Of a stretch of 64,000 nt of DNA, positions 49,501 to 59,292 are shown one piece after another. Origin of the DNA: an uncultured Nitrospiraceae bacterium. GTDB taxonomy: Bacteria > Nitrospirota > Thermodesulfovibrionia > Thermodesulfovibrionales > SM23-35. The notes beneath the pieces are model-generated. The model searched no databases and was not told the origin of the DNA. It saw only the letters and a program-made list of their open reading frames with translations. The stretch spans positions 23,897-87,896 of the forward strand of contig CAKZPA010000003.1 in the NCBI GenBank assembly GCA_937138415.1. Reading direction: 5' to 3'. The translations under genes were made by a program, and so were the position numbers. How positions within the stretch are numbered: position 1 is the first letter of the stretch; every line of letters starts with the position of its first letter.

Positions 49501-50605
49501 TAACGCATTGGAGAGAGTCCACATCGACGGTAAAGAGATTGCCCTTCCGGAGGCGTGCGCGCGCTTTGCCGTTGATATCGGAGAGCGGACCATTGATCTC
49601 CCCGTCGAATTGCACGAAGCCCTCGACGCGCTCTCTGACCTTGAGGAGTTCCATGAGCGTTTCCAGATAGAAATTTCCATCGAGCTCGAGATGCACAGAG
49701 ATTTCATCCGGACGGGGGAAGCCAACGCCCACCTTCCCGATTTCAGGAGACGGCATCCCGCGTTCCGAACGGAATTCCGGCAACGCGCGCCCGCCCTTTT
49801 CAAACCGGATCGTCCCCGTGGCCGTAATGCGCCCGTCACCTTTTTCTTTCAACCCGAGAAAGCGCTTGACTGAATCCATGAGGACCGACATGCGTGTTTC
49901 GAAACGACCCCTTCCTTTCGCATAGACACCCTCTCCTGCGAGGTCGGAGCCGAATGCGCCGACCCGGAGCTTCTTCACGTCGATGCCGTTGTCCGAGAGG
50001 ACAACCGCGACAGTCACATCGCACGCGATCTGTGGCCAGTTCTGGCGGTCAATGACAACATTCTCGGCCGAGGCTTTCAGGCGGGGCCGCTCTCCCGTGA
50101 TCAGCTCGCCGGACAGCCCGTCAACTGCGATGTCCGCACGCAACGCGCTGTCATGGATCTTCACTGTGCCCGACGTCACCTCGACCGCTTTGATCTTGAC
50201 TTTCCAAACCCCTTTCCGCTCCCGCTGGAGATACGCTTTGACGTGCGTGATCATCTCCTCGATCTTCTCTCTTTCAGCCGTTACCGACGCCCCTCGCAGG
50301 ACGAGCCGGTGGAGATAAACGGTGCGGGTAAAAACCCCGCCGAGGCCGAGATACGCCTTCGCTCTTTCGACGCTGACGATATGACCCGCGGCGCCGTCGG
50401 ACACAGCGATGGCATCCGCTTCAACCGCGAGCGGGAACAGATCCAGCGTGATGTCGTCGACGGTAACGTCTTCTCCCAGGAGGTCCTTCAACTCAGGGAT
50501 GAGGTAAGCCTTCAGCGCAACAGAGAGCGCGGGGGTTCCCGCAAGGAACAGGACGAGAAAGACCGCGACGAGGCCGAAACAAATGAGGAGATATATTTTC
50601 TTCAC
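46571..50605 (-). CDS. tamB: TamB / DUF490 translocation-assembly protein
   Basis: Long repetitive beta-rich protein with N-terminal TM (VKKIYLLICFGLVAVFLVLFLAG); GTLGNPILFGRLESKEGYIYFRNNEFRI; tracker ORF extends to 50701. Confidence 0.85.
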   Translation of the reverse strand: MKKIYLLICFGLVAVFLVLFLAGTPALSVALKAYLIPELKDLLGEDVTVDDITLDLFPLAVEADAIAVSDGAAGHIVSVERAKAYLGLGGVFTRTVYLHRLVLRGASVTAEREKIEEMITHVKAYLQRERKGVWKVKIKAVEVTSGTVKIHDSALRADIAVDGLSGELITGERPRLKASAENVVIDRQNWPQIACDVTVAVVLSDNGIDVKKLRVGAFGSDLAGEGVYAKGRGRFETRMSVLMDSVKRFLGLKEKGDGRITATGTIRFEKGGRALPEFRSERGMPSPEIGKVGVGFPRPDEISVHLELDGNFYLETLMELLKVRERVEGFVQFDGEINGPLSDINGKARARLRKGNLFTVDVDSLQCVITYRKGVMHFSDGSAVLYGGTARADAFIHLPVVDEFSVNVSAQSVNSSGVFQLIRWDPGIPEGKVDGELSTAGRSFSPEGWFAYRNPHSGTAQPRNRSRPGNVLDRITDITGRYALRGSDLSLVNLALATPQSRGSGDGVIDLSRKTLDLKVKLATENVRDLSMPYYSGAEGSALFSGGVSGSLSHPIITGRIAVANPSVEGYRAQGFTADVSYQKDLLTVRDAVVSAPGEEHRIKGRILFPEAVDLFDVADPVYELAATIRRAKFGEAVKVFAGDIMASGLLSADVKIEGRGRGITVTGTASVENGSVYSLPFDSASGGVRYAHGEFSLTRARIARGQSSIAADGTIDVRKAFSVRATSERVFLKDMGLRGMPDDALMSVKCEGSGTFDNPSLAIDAIIAGGTFKGKDMGTGTIHGEVRNREITVRGALFGEKMKLDGQGYLDERLPWSARLVIQPSRYDFIASALLKDVPEDLHLNLEGKIDMKGDWKTFEASANINRLSLLLFGQSFSNDSEVRFSVRNRRVELPRFSIRSGDMAFRVAGTVEMGREYDLQLDGRSTLSPLKGLSRKIGYLKGDTDFVFVVRGKWDKPDVKGGMTISDGSFGLRGYAAYMSGINGYLYVDEDRIVIEKLTGRFGGGTASITGLAYLTGFAVRRFHLDMRLDDITVKISPEFSVNFSGNLLSRGTPDAMQVTGDIRINRARYREPVEWRGWLLAARAIEKPKAEASLFERAELNIQISGSENITVDNNIARAPVRIRGDMLVKGTLGNPILFGRLESKEGYIYFRNNEFRIIHASADFTDPHRIKPILGLTAETTMKGYAIRLSLEGEMDRFTLALSSDPPLEEVDILSLLTVGQLGKQTKGLEGGIGAGAATSFITGKQQDILEERIRALTGIDRFQVEPYVSKVTGTVQPRVTVSERFIGDKVFVTYTTSVGSTEEQVLRVEYVLNRNISLVGTRDDTGSIGGDVKFRFEFR

Positions 50606-50884
50606 ACGTTGATGGCCGTCTCCACCGTAATGGTACTCACTGCCATGGTTGCGGCAGAAAAGGCGTCGCATATCCGGGCGCGGGGAGACGCGGAGTGCCA
50701 CGCATTCTCTATCGCTCCGCTCTCCTGAGCGCCGTTACCATACGATCGATCCACCGATTTTCCGTCATCGCGTCGCATCGTGTAACACACGCCGTTTCGC
50801 CGTTTTATTGTATCAGTAACATTGCCATCTTGACCATCACGGCCACCTTTTCAAAAGAAATTGCTATAATTTTCTGAAGAGGCC

Positions 50885-52066
50885 GTGGCGCAAAACATTG
50901 ACGAGAGACCGGGGTCATCGTCGCCGATCACGCGTCGCATAATGACCATTGCGGGGTACGCGATTGTGCTATTCTTCATGGCAGCCGTGAACAATGCTTC
51001 TTCCGCGGATGAAGTTGTCGCGCGGAGTGCCGAGAAACGTCCGGACACCGTGGAGAAAGCCACATTCGCCGGCGGTTGTTTCTGGTGCATGGAGGCGGCC
51101 TTCCGAAAGCTCGAGGGAGTGATCGACGTGGTCTCGGGATACACCGGCGGGCATAAGCCGAATCCGACGTACGAGGAGGTCTGTTCGGGAACGACCGGAC
51201 ATGCCGAAGCCGTTCTCGTCACGTTCGATCCCGCAAGGATACGGTATAGCGATCTCCTCGACGTCTTCTGGAGGCAGATAGACCCGACCGATCCCGGTGG
51301 TCAGTTCGCCGACCGCGGCGAGCAGTACCGTACCGCGATCTTCTACCACGATAGCGAGCAAAAACGTCTTGCGGAACAGTCGCGCGAACGGCTGGAAAAG
51401 TCCGGCACGTTTTCGAAACCGATCGTGACCCGCATAGTGCCCGCGACGACGTTTTACCCCGCGGAGGAATACCACCGAAAGTACCATGAGAAAAACCCGG
51501 TCCGTTATATGCTGTACCGCGCAGGCTCGGGACGCGATCAGTTCCTCGAGGCGGCGTGGGGGAGAAAAGGAGAAACGCCGGGGACGCGGAAATCGGGAAA
51601 CGTCTTTGTGAAACCGTCGCGGGAGGAATTGAGAAAGAAGCTGACACCGTTACAATTCGAGGTGACGCAGGAGGGCGGGACGGGACCCGCATTCGGCAAC
51701 GAGTACTGGGAGAACAAGAGAGACGGGATTTACGTCGACGTCGTCTCCGGAGAGCCATTGTTCAGTTCCCTCGACAAATATGACTCCGGGACCGGCTGGC
51801 CAAGTTTCACGAAGACTCTCGAGCCCGCCAACATCGTCGAAAAAGAAGATCGCAGCCTCTTTATGAAAAGGACGGAGGTGAGGAGCAGGCATGCAGACTC
51901 TCACCTTGGACATGTCTTCCCTGACGGGCCGCCCCCGACCGGCCTTCGCTACTGCATCAACTCCGCGGCCCTTCGCTTCGTTCCCGTGGACGAACTCGAG
52001 GCCGAGGGATACGGACGGTATAAAAACCTCTTCGAGAAAAAGGAGCGTTCCGGTCACCGGGAGTGA
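50885..52066 (+). CDS. msrAB: Exported methionine sulfoxide reductase MsrA-MsrB fusion
   Basis: [19 protein letters not shown]...[21 protein letters not shown]...[31 protein letters not shown]-terminal hydrophobic segment. Confidence 0.94.
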   Translation: MAQNIDERPGSSSPITRRIMTIAGYAIVLFFMAAVNNASSADEVVARSAEKRPDTVEKATFAGGCFWCMEAAFRKLEGVIDVVSGYTGGHKPNPTYEEVCSGTTGHAEAVLVTFDPARIRYSDLLDVFWRQIDPTDPGGQFADRGEQYRTAIFYHDSEQKRLAEQSRERLEKSGTFSKPIVTRIVPATTFYPAEEYHRKYHEKNPVRYMLYRAGSGRDQFLEAAWGRKGETPGTRKSGNVFVKPSREELRKKLTPLQFEVTQEGGTGPAFGNEYWENKRDGIYVDVVSGEPLFSSLDKYDSGTGWPSFTKTLEPANIVEKEDRSLFMKRTEVRSRHADSHLGHVFPDGPPPTGLRYCINSAALRFVPVDELEAEGYGRYKNLFEKKERSGHRE

Positions 52067-52106
52067 CCGGGTTCACCGGTATCCGCCTGCTGATAATAAT
52101 AGATAC

Positions 52107-53027
52107 ATGAAAGTCATCGTATGCGGGGGTGCCGGTCTCATTGGACACCGGCTGTCTTCTTTCCTCCTCGAGAGCGGATACGAGGTGATCGTTCTCGACA
52201 GGAACCGGTCCCGGATAGAGTCCCCGAAACTGCATTCCTTCCCCGTGAATCTCTTGAGGACAGAGGACTTCGACAGGAGCTGGTTCGAGGGCGTATCCGC
52301 GGTCGTTAACCTCAGCGGAAAAGACGTTCTAAAGCTCTGGACGGAAGAATACAAAAAAGCCATTTGGGAGAGCCGGGTGACCGTGAATGAGCGCCTCGTC
52401 GATTTCATGAGCACGCTCGACAGTAAACCGACCGTGTTCGTCTCGGCTTCCGCCGTCGGATATTACGGAGACACGGGAGACCGCGAGATCGACGAGAACA
52501 CCCCGGCCGGAGAGGGGTTTCTCGCCGATGTCTGCGTGGCCTGGGAACGCGCTGCCCGGCGCGCGGAGACGCTCGGGATGCGGTCCGTCCAGGTGCGCAC
52601 CGCGCCGGTCCTCAGCAGCGAGGGGGGATTCCTCCAGAAGCTCACCCAGTCCATGAAATTCGGCCTCACGGTGCGTTTTGGTGAAGGATCGAACTGGTTT
52701 CCGTGGATCCACATGCAGGATCTCGTTCAGATTTACGAACTGACGCTCAGAGAGACCCGCCTTTCGGGCCCTGTAAACGCGTGTGCGCCGGGGTTCGTTC
52801 GATTCCGGGAATTGCTCGATCTCGTCCGGCGCTACCGGAAAGCGGTCGTTCTGCCCCTGCCCGTTGCCCTTTTCAGGATGGTGTCGAAGGAACTTGCTGA
52901 AGAGCTGACGCACAGCCAGAAAATCTTCCCCGCGAAATTGCGTGACGTCGGGTTTCGTTTCCGGTACGGAGCTCTTGCCAAAGCGCTCGAAGACGTTTTC
53001 GGACGCATGGGTACCGGGGTCTCGTAG
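52107..53027 (+). CDS. TIGR01777-family epimerase-like protein
   Basis: MKVIVCGGAGLIGHRLSSFLLESGYEVIVLDR; SASAVGYYGDTGDREIDENTPAGEGFLADVCVAWE. Confidence 0.9.
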   Translation: MKVIVCGGAGLIGHRLSSFLLESGYEVIVLDRNRSRIESPKLHSFPVNLLRTEDFDRSWFEGVSAVVNLSGKDVLKLWTEEYKKAIWESRVTVNERLVDFMSTLDSKPTVFVSASAVGYYGDTGDREIDENTPAGEGFLADVCVAWERAARRAETLGMRSVQVRTAPVLSSEGGFLQKLTQSMKFGLTVRFGEGSNWFPWIHMQDLVQIYELTLRETRLSGPVNACAPGFVRFRELLDLVRRYRKAVVLPLPVALFRMVSKELAEELTHSQKIFPAKLRDVGFRFRYGALAKALEDVFGRMGTGVS

Positions 53028-53136
53028 TTCGTTCCGTCGTGAGCGAAACATTTCTGACGGGCGGATCCGGGAGAGAGAAACGGCGTTGTTCTCGTCGCAG
53101 TAAGTCATTGGCGTGCCATGTGGGGAAACATCCGTG

Positions 53137-53928
53137 ATGGAGATACCTTTTCAGAGATGGTATGACGCGCTCCTGAGGAGGAGATCCCGGCGCCTCTATC
53201 AGGCGAAAGCGGTCCCCCCAAACGTGTTACAGTCGCTCGCGGATACCTATACCAATTTTCGCCCATTTGATTCGGTTCGCGCGGCCTCCGCGCGAATGAC
53301 GGACGACGTGTTCAAAGGCATTATCGGCGCGTACGGAAAGATAAGAGGAGCGCCGCACATGATCGCGTTCATCGGCGACACGCGGGACCGCCATGTGCGG
53401 GAAAAGATCGGCTACTACGGCGAAGCGATCGTGCTCGAAGCGACCGCTCTCGGCCTTGGAACGTGCTGGGTGGGGAAATCGTTCGATCGGAACGTTGCCT
53501 CGTCGTTCGTTGTGCTCGAGGAACACGAGCACATATTCGCGATCACCCCAATCGGCTATGCCGCTGAAAGATCCTCTTTCGAAGAACGCGCCCTCACCGC
53601 ATTCGGTCGTTCCCACGCACGGAAACCGCTCGGCGAACTGGCGAGCGGGCTGCCGGAAAACACGTGGAGCGAGTGGACGAGAAAATCCCTCGAAGCAGCC
53701 CGCCTCGCGCCTTCCGCGGTGAACAGACAACCCTGGAGGTTTTACGTCGAACACGGCAGAATCACGATATCCGTCGATACCATGGACGACAGCTACGGGA
53801 TATCGAAACGCATCGACTGCGGTATCGCAATGCTCCACATCGAAATCGCCGCCCTGGCGTGCGGCGTCAGCGGGACATGGGAATTCCTCGACCCTCCCCG
53901 TGTCGCGGCATTCGTCGCCCGATCCTGA
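53137..53928 (+). CDS. Nitroreductase-fold protein (TM1586-like)
   Basis: WYDALLRRRSRRLYQAKAV...GYYGEAIVLEATALGLGTCWVG...EAARLAPSAVNRQPWRFYV. Confidence 0.8.
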   Translation: MEIPFQRWYDALLRRRSRRLYQAKAVPPNVLQSLADTYTNFRPFDSVRAASARMTDDVFKGIIGAYGKIRGAPHMIAFIGDTRDRHVREKIGYYGEAIVLEATALGLGTCWVGKSFDRNVASSFVVLEEHEHIFAITPIGYAAERSSFEERALTAFGRSHARKPLGELASGLPENTWSEWTRKSLEAARLAPSAVNRQPWRFYVEHGRITISVDTMDDSYGISKRIDCGIAMLHIEIAALACGVSGTWEFLDPPRVAAFVARS

Positions 53929-53931
53929 TTC

Positions 53932-54543
53932 CTATCGTGCGAGCTTCGAAGCGATAGCGGCGACGTGTCTGCCCTGGAAACGGGCCGCCGCCAGCTCGTT
54001 GTCGCTCGGCAGCCGTTCGCCTGTGGGACCCGCGATCGTCGACGCACCGTAAGGCGATCCGCCGGTAATCTCGTCTATCCGCATCTGTCCCGCAAACGAA
54101 TACGGCAGCCCCACGATAATCATGCCGTGGTGGAGGAGCGTGAGATGGAAGCTGAGAATCGTCGATTCCTGGCCGCCGTGCTGGGTGTTGGAACTCGTGA
54201 ACACGCTCCCGATCTTTCCAACGAGCGCTCCCCGGGCCCATAGATGGCCTGTCGCGTCGAGGAACTGGCGCATCTGACCGCACATGTTGCCGAACCGGGT
54301 CGGCGTACCGAAGATGATCGCATCGGCCGAAGAGAGCTCGTCGACGGTGCAGACCGGGACGTGTGCGAATGCCTTTTGTGCTTCGAGAGCGCCCATCTTC
54401 GCGAGGACGTCGTGAGAGAGCGTTTCCGGGACGCGCTTCACGTCGCACGTTACGCCTTCGACATCCCTCGCTCCCAGCGCTACGGCCTCAGCCATGCGGT
54501 AAATATGCCCGTACATGGAATAGAAGAGAACCAAAACGTTCAC
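53932..54543 (-). CDS. wrbA: NAD(P)H:quinone oxidoreductase, WrbA type
   Basis: [77 protein letters not shown]. Confidence 0.94.
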   Translation of the reverse strand: MNVLVLFYSMYGHIYRMAEAVALGARDVEGVTCDVKRVPETLSHDVLAKMGALEAQKAFAHVPVCTVDELSSADAIIFGTPTRFGNMCGQMRQFLDATGHLWARGALVGKIGSVFTSSNTQHGGQESTILSFHLTLLHHGMIIVGLPYSFAGQMRIDEITGGSPYGASTIAGPTGERLPSDNELAAARFQGRHVAAIASKLAR

Positions 54544-54644
54544 GGCATCGCCCTCCTCGCAGGTAGCATGAACTGTTGGGTCATCCCAATTATTCTACCA
54601 CCGGCAACAGGATTTTTTCCGCGATGTCCCCCGATGCCGAGAGC

Positions 54645-55115
54645 CTACGCGTTTTTCGTTCTCTTTTGGTAAAAAGGCCTGTAGAGGCTAAAGATCTCCT
54701 GCTCGGACTTTATCCCCCCGAAACGGAGCAGGAGACCGAGGACGACGATGAAGAGAGACGCCGCGGCGATCATGATCGGTTGCACATGGAGGAAGCCGCT
54801 CACGATGATTTCTCTGATCACCGATACGATCGCGATTTCGACCATAGTGTCGAGCGCGACCCGGTGCGTCTCGAGATAGATGATGAGGAGTCTGACCGTC
54901 TCCGCGAGGATAAAGATGAACATGATCTCGGAAATGACGTGCGCAATGTTCGTCTCGCTGTAGAGGGACAATCCCATGGAATAAATCGTTTTGACGATGA
55001 GAATAAACGCGACGATGACGAGGCCCGTGAGAATGAGATCCATGATGACCTCGACGTATCTCCGGAATGCCGCGTGAATCCAGAAATAGAACTCGACCTC
55101 TTTTTTCGGCTTCAT
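54645..55115 (-). CDS. PsiE-family membrane protein
   Basis: VIMDLILTGLVIVAFILIVKTIYSM...ISEIMFIFILAETVRLLIIYLETHRVALDTMVEIAIVSVIREIIV. Confidence 0.75.
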   Translation of the reverse strand: MKPKKEVEFYFWIHAAFRRYVEVIMDLILTGLVIVAFILIVKTIYSMGLSLYSETNIAHVISEIMFIFILAETVRLLIIYLETHRVALDTMVEIAIVSVIREIIVSGFLHVQPIMIAAASLFIVVLGLLLRFGGIKSEQEIFSLYRPFYQKRTKNA

Positions 55116-55144
55116 CGGCTGTTGGGTGTTCGCGTTTATGATCC

Positions 55145-56213
55145 TCAGCTCCCGGTGGAGCAGTGTACCGTGCCCGCCCTCTCTCCCGGGGCTACGCGGA
55201 CATCCTGTTTCGGGAGGGTGAAGCTGAATGTGCTTCCCTCTCCGAGCTTGCTCTCTACCCATATTTTCCCACCGTGCGCTTCCACGATCTTTTTCACGAT
55301 GGAGAGCCCCAGACCGGAACCATCCGACTTCGGGTTGACGCGATAGAATGCGTCAAAAATGTGCGGCAGGTGTTCGTTCGCGATGCCCGCTCCGCTATCG
55401 GTAATCTGTACGAGGATATCATCGGGTCGGTCGACTGGGTTGACGGTAATCTTTCCGCCCCGATTCGTATACTTCAAGGCATTGTCGAGGAGATTCGTTA
55501 TCACTCGGTTGATCATGATCGTATCGGCCTGAATGATCGGATCCCCAGCGGGCTTGTCGAAAGCGACCTGGACCGCCTTCTCGTCATATTTCGCTTTGCC
55601 CGATCCGATGCTCTTGTCGAGAGCGTCTTTCATGCTGAACGGAGCGAGAACAGGTTTATCCTCCTGGTTGACGAGCCGCGAATACTCGAGAAAATCCTTG
55701 ACCAGCACCTCGAGTTTGCGCTGATCTTCCAGCACCAGCTCGAGCGTGCTCCTCTGTGCGTCGGTGAGCGGTCCCGCTTTCCCCTTGAGGATTCTCGTCA
55801 GGAAGCCGATCGATGTGAGGACGGGATTTTTCATATCGTGCGCGAGCATCGACAGAAAATGTCGACGCTCCCGTTCCCGCTGCTTCTGGAGCGTGATATC
55901 CTTGAAAAACTCCACGCCCCCCCATGAATGTTCCGTCCTCGGTAAAGAGGCTGCCGGCAACGCAGGAAGCAGGGACAACGCTGCCATCGGCTTTTGTCAT
56001 GAACACCTCTGATTCGACCGCACGACGTTCCGATCGGCCGGCAGCAAACAGGGGGCAGTTTTCCCGCCCGCTCGTGCCATGGATGACCTCGAAGTGCGAC
56101 GCGCCGAGGAGTGCGTTCACGGCATGCCCGGTCAGCTCCGCGACGGCATCGTTGCATTCCCGGATGAATCCCTGTTCATCGACCCGTATGTATGGGATTG
56201 GAATCATGGGCAT
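55145..56213 (-). pseudogene. PAS-domain sensor histidine kinase split by a single frameshift
   Basis: PAS part (55656..56213 frame) ends ...EDGTFMGG; kinase part (55145..55987 frame) resumes [40 protein letters not shown]...[14 protein letters not shown]. Confidence 0.75.
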
Positions 56214-56287
56214 GGAACATCATGCGATGAAGAAGCTGACGCGGGTCCCTCTTGCCGCTTCCTCCGCGTCAGCTTCTCGGAAAAAAC

Positions 56288-56779
56288 CTATTCGGCCTTG
56301 ATGGGAATCTTTCTCGTTTCCTTGATCGCTTCCGGCGTTTTCGGGAGGATCACCGTCAGCAGACCCTTCCGAAACTCAGCCCGAATCTTGTCCACATCGA
56401 CCTCCGATGGGAGAGGGATGGACCTGCTGAACGATCCATACGAACGTTCCATCCGGTAGTAATCCTTCCCCGTATCCTCCTTCTCTTCCTTCTTTTCTCC
56501 GCGGATCGTGAGCACGTCCTTCTGGATGGATACGTCGATATCCTTTTCGTCCATGCCGGGAAGCTCGGCAGTTATCTTGATTTCCTTATCGTTCTCCACC
56601 ACGTCGACAGAGGGGCTGAACCTATCGCGGCGCGTTTCGAACGGCTCCCACCAGAATGAGCGCGTCAATTCATCGAACATCCTGTTGACTTCATTCCTGA
56701 GGAAGGTGAAAGGATCGACATCCTCCCTCCTGACCGGGATCGTCTTTTTCCCGAACGGTATGAGGCTTTTCAGATCCAT
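56288..56779 (-). CDS. Small heat-shock protein Hsp20
   Basis: FSPSVDVVENDKEIKITAELPGMDEKDIDVSIQKDVLTIRGEKKEEKE...ERSYGSFSRSIPLP. Confidence 0.94.
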   Translation of the reverse strand: MDLKSLIPFGKKTIPVRREDVDPFTFLRNEVNRMFDELTRSFWWEPFETRRDRFSPSVDVVENDKEIKITAELPGMDEKDIDVSIQKDVLTIRGEKKEEKEDTGKDYYRMERSYGSFSRSIPLPSEVDVDKIRAEFRKGLLTVILPKTPEAIKETRKIPIKAE

Positions 56780-56821
56780 AGGAACACCTCCTTTTTTATT
56801 TAGTTGTTTAATAACAATATA

Positions 56822-56848
56822 TTAGCACTCACAATGCTAGAGTGCTAA
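56822..56848. promoter_or_regulatory. CIRCE element (HrcA operator) upstream of hsp20
   Basis: Perfect TTAGCACTC-N9-GAGTGCTAA. Confidence 0.95.
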
Positions 56849-57140
56849 ACACTATTTACCATACCGTTTTTGACGAGGTCAAGATTTTTTACCGTCAAGC
56901 ATCGTTTTTTAAAAACGAATAAGCGCGGATAGCCATAAATACGTCTGTTTTTTTCTCTCTTCCTCCAATTCACTTCGAATAACAGCGCCTCGTTCTCTCG
57001 GATATGATCGCATCCAACGGCAGGCACCGGGATTTTTTCCCCGTCTTGCCTGCGCCTCCTTCCTGAAACGAAGACCTTGGAGCGGGGTGACAAACGGGGC
57101 GCAAACCGAACAGATAAACGGAAACTGGTATAATGGGGGT

Positions 57141-58148
57141 ATGAGAGAGGCGATGTTTTACGAAAGGCAAGCCGACGCAAAGGTCAGGTGTTTCCTGTGC
57201 AATCACCACTGCGTCATTCAGGACGGCAGACGAGGCCTTTGCGGGGTGCGCGAAAACAGAAACGGAACCCTTTACAGTCTCGTCTTCGGAAAACTCATCT
57301 CCATGAACGTGGATCCGATCGAAAAAAAGCCGCTCTTCCACTTCCTCCCCTCATCGACGTCGTTTTCCATCGCCACGGTCGGCTGCAATTTCCGTTGCGA
57401 ACATTGCCAAAATTACGAGATATCGCAGTACCCGAAGGAGCACGACGACATCCCCGGTTACGACATTTCTCCCGAAAAAGTCGTGGAGGCAGCGATCAAA
57501 AATGGCTGCAAGAGCATCTCCTACACCTATACGGAACCGACCGTTTTCTTCGAGTTCGCTTACGAGTGCGCGATGCGGGCGCACGAAAAAGGCATCAAGA
57601 ACGTCTTCGTGAGCAATGGCTACACGAGTCCGGAAGCGACGAGAGCGATCGCGCCATTCCTCGACGGGAACAACATCGACCTAAAAGGAAACGACGAGTT
57701 TTACAAGAAAATCTGCGGCGCGCGCGTGGAACCGGTCAAGAATACCATCCGGCTCATGAGAGAACTCGGGGTATGGGTGGAGGTGACGACGCTCATCATT
57801 CCGGATTACAACGATTCGGAGGATGACCTCCACGAGATCGCGAATTTCCTCGCATCCGTCGATCCGTCAATCCCGTGGCACGTCACACAGTTTTATCCCA
57901 CGTATCACCTCACCGACAAACCGAGAACGCCCGTGCAGACGCTCCGGCGGGCCCGCCAAATCGGCTTCGAAGCCGGTCTGCGATACGTTTACGAGGGGAA
58001 CGTCCCGGGCGAAGGAGGAGAAAACACCTACTGTCCGAATTGCCGGGAACTGCTCATTCAACGGTACGGTTTCGGTATCCGCAAGATGAAGTGCCCGGAG
58101 GGAAGGTGTCCCCACTGCGGATACGCACTGGCGGGCATCTGGGGATGA
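57141..58148 (+). CDS. amrS: AmmeMemoRadiSam system radical SAM enzyme
   Basis: CFLCNHHCVIQDGRRGLCGVRENRNG; VGCNFRCEHCQNYEISQ; YTYTEPTVFFEF. Confidence 0.92.
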   Translation: MREAMFYERQADAKVRCFLCNHHCVIQDGRRGLCGVRENRNGTLYSLVFGKLISMNVDPIEKKPLFHFLPSSTSFSIATVGCNFRCEHCQNYEISQYPKEHDDIPGYDISPEKVVEAAIKNGCKSISYTYTEPTVFFEFAYECAMRAHEKGIKNVFVSNGYTSPEATRAIAPFLDGNNIDLKGNDEFYKKICGARVEPVKNTIRLMRELGVWVEVTTLIIPDYNDSEDDLHEIANFLASVDPSIPWHVTQFYPTYHLTDKPRTPVQTLRRARQIGFEAGLRYVYEGNVPGEGGENTYCPNCRELLIQRYGFGIRKMKCPEGRCPHCGYALAGIWG

Positions 58149-58592
58149 TCAGATTCTCCCCATCATGAGGAGGGCATCCTCCTCCGGATGGGCGTAATAC
58201 TTTTTTCGCCTGCCGACCGCCGTGAACCCGAACTGCTGATAAAAGGCTTGCGCGCCGCTGTTCGAAGCCCTCACCTCGAGGTACACGAATACGCACCCTC
58301 TCTTCTTCAACTCCCTGAGGAGGTGATTCATCAGCATCGTTCCGACGCCGCGTCGCCTGAACTCATGGTGCACGGCCAGATTGAGGATATGCGCCTCGTG
58401 GAGGAGGTACGTGGCGCACGCATAGCCGATGACATTCTGCTCGAACTCGGCCACGATCGCGATACCATTTTTTCGGTATATTTCGCTCAAGAACGAAAGT
58501 TCCGACCATGGAGTCGTGAACGAAGAGCGTTCGATTTCCATGAGAACGGGCACGTCGCTCTCCCGCATCGCACGGATAACGAGATCAGCCAT
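58149..58592 (-). CDS. rimI: Ribosomal-protein-alanine N-acetyltransferase
   Basis: IRAMRESDVPVLMEIERSSFTTPWS...ILNLAVHHEFRRRGVGTMLMNHLL; next to tsaB. Confidence 0.92.
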   Translation of the reverse strand: MADLVIRAMRESDVPVLMEIERSSFTTPWSELSFLSEIYRKNGIAIVAEFEQNVIGYACATYLLHEAHILNLAVHHEFRRRGVGTMLMNHLLRELKKRGCVFVYLEVRASNSGAQAFYQQFGFTAVGRRKKYYAHPEEDALLMMGRI

Positions 58593-59292
58593 CCTTCTCG
58601 AGTTCCGCCTCGGACTTGCGTCCGTACACGGGCACGAGACTGATCGGTTCCGAAAATTCTCCGCGACGTGCCTTGCCCAGTCCGAGATGAGCGACATTGA
58701 TCGGCGAGGGAATCATCTTGATCGGGGGAGGGAAGACTGCTCGTTCAGCGAAGGCGTTCAGGATCGCGTCGCGGTAAAGCCCGGCTCCCTCGCCGGTGAA
58801 GAGGATGCGTTCACCTCGCGTTTCCGACCGCGACCCGATGACCTCCGGGAGACGTTCGACGGCAACCGACGTTTCGGGCACGACGCGCCCGAACCCCTCT
58901 CCGTCCCACAGAAAGAGAGCGGCAAACACTTCTTTCTTCCTCGCATCCAGCATCGCACACACCGGATGACGACAAGAGGGGAAATGCCACGCGAGCGCCT
59001 CGAGCGTCGGGACGGCGACGATCGGCCTGCCCGTCGCGAACGAGAGCCCTTTCACCGTGCTCACGCCTATCCTGAGCCCCGTAAAAGACCCCGGGCCGAT
59101 CGAGACCGCGAAGACGTCGATATCCTGCAGCTCGAGCGATGCCTTTTCGATCGCGTGGGCAATCACCGACATGAGCTGCTCGGAATGGGTGGAACTCACG
59201 TTCAGCGTTATCTCCACGATCAGGCGCGCGGCGTCATCGATGAGTGCGACACCGCCGAGCAACGTGGACGTCTCTATGGCGAGGATCTTCAT
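58585..59292 (-). CDS. tsaB: tRNA threonylcarbamoyladenosine biosynthesis protein TsaB
   Basis: MKILAIETSTLLGGVAL...STHSEQLMSVI...SIGPGSFTGLRIGVSTVKGLSFA. Confidence 0.93.
   Translation of the reverse strand: MKILAIETSTLLGGVALIDDAARLIVEITLNVSSTHSEQLMSVIAHAIEKASLELQDIDVFAVSIGPGSFTGLRIGVSTVKGLSFATGRPIVAVPTLEALAWHFPSCRHPVCAMLDARKKEVFAALFLWDGEGFGRVVPETSVAVERLPEVIGSRSETRGERILFTGEGAGLYRDAILNAFAERAVFPPPIKMIPSPINVAHLGLGKARRGEFSEPISLVPVYGRKSEAELEKDG

Noticed and set aside
47840-49873. 677-aa plus-strand ORF
   Set aside because: Antisense to tamB; no domain recognised.
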